Below are positions 60,821 through 64,000 of a DNA stretch of 64,000 nucleotides, piece by piece. The position numbers and the translations under genes were made by a program. The stretch spans positions 186,001 through 250,000 of the forward strand of contig CDRNVI010000009.1 in NCBI GenBank assembly GCA_977017575.1, in the 5' to 3' direction. This DNA comes from Paramoeba atlantica (lineage: Eukaryota; Discosea). Numbering within the stretch: the first letter of the stretch is position 1; the number at the start of each line of letters is the position of its first letter. A model generated the notes under the pieces. It was given only the letters and a program-made list of their open reading frames with translations. It searched no databases and was not told the DNA's origin.

Positions 60821-60985
60821 TTGCGGTGGTTGTATAACTACCGCTCTACCCTCCATTATTGAAAAAACGAAGAAAACACTTACCGGGCGTTAATTACGGA
60901 ATTTCTTAATTACGGTTAACGGTTAAAATTTCGTCGATTTTAACCTTAAATCGGTTAACCGTAATTAGGGAGTAACCGTAATTAA
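60821..60985. repeat. hairpin end of repeat D, and a TTAATTACGG palindrome cluster
   Basis: GCGGTGGTTGTATAACTACC (60823) matches 48893. 60895-60985 has CTTAATTACGGTTAACG in both orientations. Confidence 0.6.
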
Positions 60986-60988
60986 GAA

Positions 60989-61950
60989 TTTTCACAGCCA
61001 TTGTAAACACGCTTGATACCGGTCCGAAGTCCGGCGTCGATTTTTCACTTCGTCGAAAAATCGAAGTGTGAGGGGGTAGGCGGGAGGATCATCCCTCAGG
61101 TTCGTTGGGGTCATCCCCAGGAGTACACGGAGGGTCATCCCTCAGGTTCGTTGGGGTCATCCCCAGGAGTACACGGAGGGTCATCCCTCAGGTTTGTTGG
61201 GGTCATCCCCAGGAGTACACGGAGGGTCATCCCTCAGGTTCGTTGGGGTCATCCCCAGGAGTACACGGAGGGTCATCCCTCAGGTTTGTTGGGGTCATCC
61301 CAAGGAGTGCTCGGAGGGTCATCCCTCAGGTTTGTTGGGTTTCATCCCCAGGAGTACACGGAGGGTCATCCCTCAGGTTTGTTGGGTTTCATCCCCAAGA
61401 GTACACGGAGGGTCATCCCTCAGGTTCGTTGGGGTCATCCCAAAGAGTACACGGAGGGTCATCCCTCAGGTTTGTTGGGGTCATCCCCAGTAGTACACGG
61501 AGGGTCATCCCTCAGGTTTGTTGGGGTCATCCCAAGGAGTGCTCGGAGGGTCATCCCTCAGGTTTGTTGGGTTTCATCCCCAGGAGTACACGGAGGGTCA
61601 TCCCTCAGGTTTGTTGGGTTTCATCCCCAAGAGTACACGGAGGGTCATCCCTCAGGTTCGTTGGGGTCATCCCAAAGAGTACACGGAGGGTCATCCCTCA
61701 GGTTTGTTGGGGTCATCCCCAGTAGTACACGGAGGGTCATCCCTCAGGTTTGTTGGGGTCATCCCAAGGAGTACACGGAGGGTCATCCCTCAGGTTTATT
61801 GGGGTTATCCCCAGGAGTACACGGAAGGTCATCCTTCTGGATTGATGAGGATCATTCCTCTGGGTTAGAGAGAGGTCATTCCCTGGGATGCTATGGGCAA
61901 TTGGGTGTGGCTTGGTCCCGATATCAAGGTGCTTACGATGGCTGTGAAAA
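60989..61950. mobile_element. element F: TIRs flanking a 46-bp minisatellite
   Basis: TTTTCACAGCCATTGTAAAC at the left, and its inverse (ending GGCTGTGAAAA) at 61950. Next to the left TIR are ACCGGTCCGAAGTCCGGC and a hairpin of TCGATTTTTC and GAAAAATCGA. Only the TIR and not the hairpin is seen at the right. Confidence 0.6.
61086..61860. repeat. 46-bp minisatellite in ~236-bp higher-order blocks
   Basis: The unit runs GGTCATCCCTCAGGTTYGTT then GGGGTCATCCCCAGGAGTAC then ACGGAG. About 16 units. A five-unit block (61300-61535) repeats at 61536-61765. 46 is not a multiple of three, yet all three frames are open, so the 362-codon frame is not evidence for a gene. Confidence 0.9.
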
Positions 61951-62158
61951 CACCAGCGTTGGTGATTCCTCTCCAAAACATCATCAACGCAACGTTTTCT
62001 CAGCCTCGGAAGCGGAGCTTGCTTGCCCAAAGAATTGTACAAAAAAAACAAGAAAAAAAAGGCGGGGGGGGGAGAAGGAGCAGATAAAAGATGAAATCTG
62101 AAAATAGAAAATTAAAGTTAAGCTTCAGTCTTTCTCCTCTTAATCCATTTCTGCCTAC

Positions 62159-63158
62159 ATGGGTAAGCAGGCCAAGCAGGCTCTGAAGAAGAGATCCTTA
62201 GGTAGCGAAGCATTAGATCGTGAACCGATCATCGGTCCAGGAAAAAATCTCGAAGCTTTATCATCGGGGAACGAAGAAATAGATATCCTATTGAAGAAGC
62301 CCCGAACATTTGCTGCCGAAAAAATGGATATGAAAGTCAAGCTGACATATAAAGAAGAAATTTCACTCGATTCTCTGGCTTCTCTGCTACACTTAGCTCC
62401 GGAAGATAACCGCTATAATGGCTTTTGTTGAGCAATGTTATGCTACTTCTTCGAAATAGGAGAAATCGAAGATCACTCGCCGAATTTTGGAAGTCGCTCA
62501 AACGAACAATTCTTTCCTTTTTAAGGATGAACTGGAGTTTTCCTTCAAACGCCGGAAACTAGCAGAATTGATTATAGATACCCCCAAAGAACTCACTCAA
62601 AAGAGTAGTCGATCTCAAAATCAAGACTTAAATGCAAAGCTGTGCACTTGGTTAGGTACTTTTGATGACCCTTTTTTGGGAGGGGAACTATGGGAAGCTA
62701 TGCAGTTCAATATCTCTTTCCGTAACTTTGCCCGGGATGTGATCTCCTCAAAACTGGGTTCGCACTGCTTTGCTTTGCTACAAAGGGCAGGAAAAGATCC
62801 ACCTGAAGAATTTCGAGCTAACGAGACGTCCCTTTTTGCAGGCAATCATTTTTTACTGAAACTTGGGGCCTATTTCCTGTCCTTCCAAAGTTCGCGAGAC
62901 AGTGTTAAACGTTTTAAACAACTACGTGCTTACAAGGAGAAAGTTGGATTAATTCCTGTTGGTTTCTTTGACAGGCCGCATGACTCACAAAATCGTATAT
63001 CTCGATCGGTGTATAGCGGTCATCAAAATCGTTATTCAAATACAGGTGCTCATAATCACAAACCTATGTTTCGTAACACTCGTAACTACCCAAACCCAGA
63101 AGGTAAATCCATACATGTATATGAAAACCGAGCAAACCGCTCTGATAAAGAAAAATGA
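62159..63158 (+). pseudogene. Gag-like ORF of a DIRS/PAT-type element, broken
   Basis: ATG 62159 opens 91 codons (ending LLHLAPEDNRYNGFC). After a frameshift near 62415 and a TAG at 62457, a second frame (62460-63158) reads NNSFLFKDELEFSFKRRKLA, TWLGTFDDPFLGG and FQSSRDSVKRFKQLRAYKEK, with a polar Asn/Arg/His tail. The length and two-part layout fit a DIRS-like Gag, and a recombinase follows 610 bp on. No zinc knuckle is seen. Confidence 0.45.
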
Positions 63159-63771
63159 AGTACAGCGCAAAGGCAAGGAGAAGAATGTTGTAATTTGCAA
63201 TTTTGACGTTTTAATTTTATGAAGTTTGGGTCATCTTCCCATAATAAAGGGCAGGTAATTCGTATTTGGAACACGCGCAGTATCCTTTAAAAAAACTGAG
63301 GACACAATTTAAAAAATTTAAATTTAAAAATGTACAAGAACTTGAATTGTGGCTGTTGTGGCATAGCCAAGGTCTCATTGAAGTATCCATACATGCTTTT
63401 GTAATTACCACGGAAGTTCACATAAAGAAGGTTGCCATTTTATTGAAGACATATTTAAGAAACAAGAGATTCATACATTTGTCATTACACCACGACCTCG
63501 TGTAGGTTCCGACTACACTTATGGCGTAAGCATGTAACCAAAACAAAAACAAAAAATCTTAAGATAACAAAAAACCGCCGTAAGATTTATTAACGGCCTA
63601 TTCGAGAATCTTCATAGCAGGACAAAGTATAGTCCCAATCGCTACTTCTAACTTACCAACGAAAGATAATACAATCTATCCCTATTCATAATCTACACGA
63701 ATATACTCCTAGAAGTCCCTCTATTTCTGCCAGATACGTGATCAGTGATACTACCTAAAATAACTGGTAAA
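63159..63771. other. spacer between Gag-like frames and recombinase
   Basis: An 80-codon frame (63266-63505; NVQELELWLLWHSQGLIEVS) is open but starts at TTG and is not recognised. Confidence 0.35.
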
Positions 63772-64000
63772 ATGTCCATGAGAGAGAGCATAGGGACCGT
63801 ACACGAAGTTATTCCTTCAAATTCGAACGAGCTGCTTAGTAAACTAGCAAAATACTCGATATCTGATGGAACCTATCGCTTGTACAATTCAAGAATCACT
63901 ATTCTTAAAGAATTTTCTGTCAAAAAGGGTTTTGAAAGAATCACAAAGGAAGCATTTGGATTGTACCTAGCTGATCTAGCGTCACACAATTCATCTCCAT
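63772..64000 (+). CDS. tyrosine recombinase, N-terminal part, continues beyond window
   Basis: ATG 63772, open to the edge (76 codons). SNSNELLSKLAKYSISDGTY and NSRITILKEFSVKKGFERI have the SAM-like core-binding pattern of phage-integrase-type enzymes (short helices, Tyr-Arg in TYRLYNSR, then KEAFGLYLADLAS). It lies downstream of the Gag-like ORF, as in DIRS-1 and PAT elements. The catalytic domain would lie to the right. Confidence 0.55.
   Translation, partial: MSMRESIGTVHEVIPSNSNELLSKLAKYSISDGTYRLYNSRITILKEFSVKKGFERITKEAFGLYLADLASHNSSP

Noticed and set aside
61013-62101. 362-codon open frame with GHPQEYTEGHPSG repeats
   Set aside because: It is the translation of a 46-bp minisatellite; all three frames are open and the unit is not a multiple of three.

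Overview
The window looks like repeat-rich nuclear DNA of a spliced-leader (SL) trans-splicing protist, most likely a euglenozoan (kinetoplastid or diplonemid). At four loci a sequence ending GATACAGTTTCTGTACC-TTGTTG abuts unrelated downstream sequence. It matches the 3' half of kinetoplastid/diplonemid spliced leaders, and the match stops exactly at the expected splice junction. All recognisable host-type genes lie on the minus strand, which fits a directional gene cluster. No intron is needed to read them. Genes are sparse, so a large transposon-filled genome is more likely than a compact trypanosomatid one; the genus is not resolved.

Host-type genes: a dispersed family of secreted plant-like leucine-rich repeat (LRR) proteins (<1-526, 4243-4995, 7982-8878, fragment 9254-9672, 23133-23945, 41612-42322, frameshifted 44349-45094); a PRMT7-like arginine methyltransferase with an Asn-rich insert (45319-46824); a long acidic Ser-rich protein (5285-7384); and a short piece of a paralogue of that protein (12214-12498).

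Most of the rest is mobile DNA in layers. (i) Many TIR elements with TA ends and a poly-C/G run next to the tip; each pairs a shared tip (TACTGTnACCCCCC) with its own internal 'word'. (ii) Remnants of Tc1/mariner, pogo, Harbinger and Merlin transposases, including a pogo-type transposase fused to a Ulp1-like cysteine protease (13962-16175). (iii) Two non-LTR retrotransposon types: one with APE and a C-terminal PD-(D/E)XK-like nuclease (35160-38890), and one starting with a spliced leader, with a zinc-finger/ubiquitin-like ORF1 and an ORF2 starting with a 2A-like motif (51616-55427). (iv) Tyrosine-recombinase retroelement pieces (50518-51615, 55795-59025, 62159-64000). (v) Minisatellites and satellites (19.4-20.0, 49.0-49.3 and 61.1-61.9 kb) and a long (TC)n tract.

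The least familiar material is a GC-rich structured sequence attached to a spliced leader, present in two copies (10800-11095 minus, 57192-57475 plus) with compensatory stem changes. In the first copy it continues into two tandem two-hairpin units (10657-10797) whose stems also covary. Together they suggest a conserved RNA carried by a retroposed, trans-spliced transcript.
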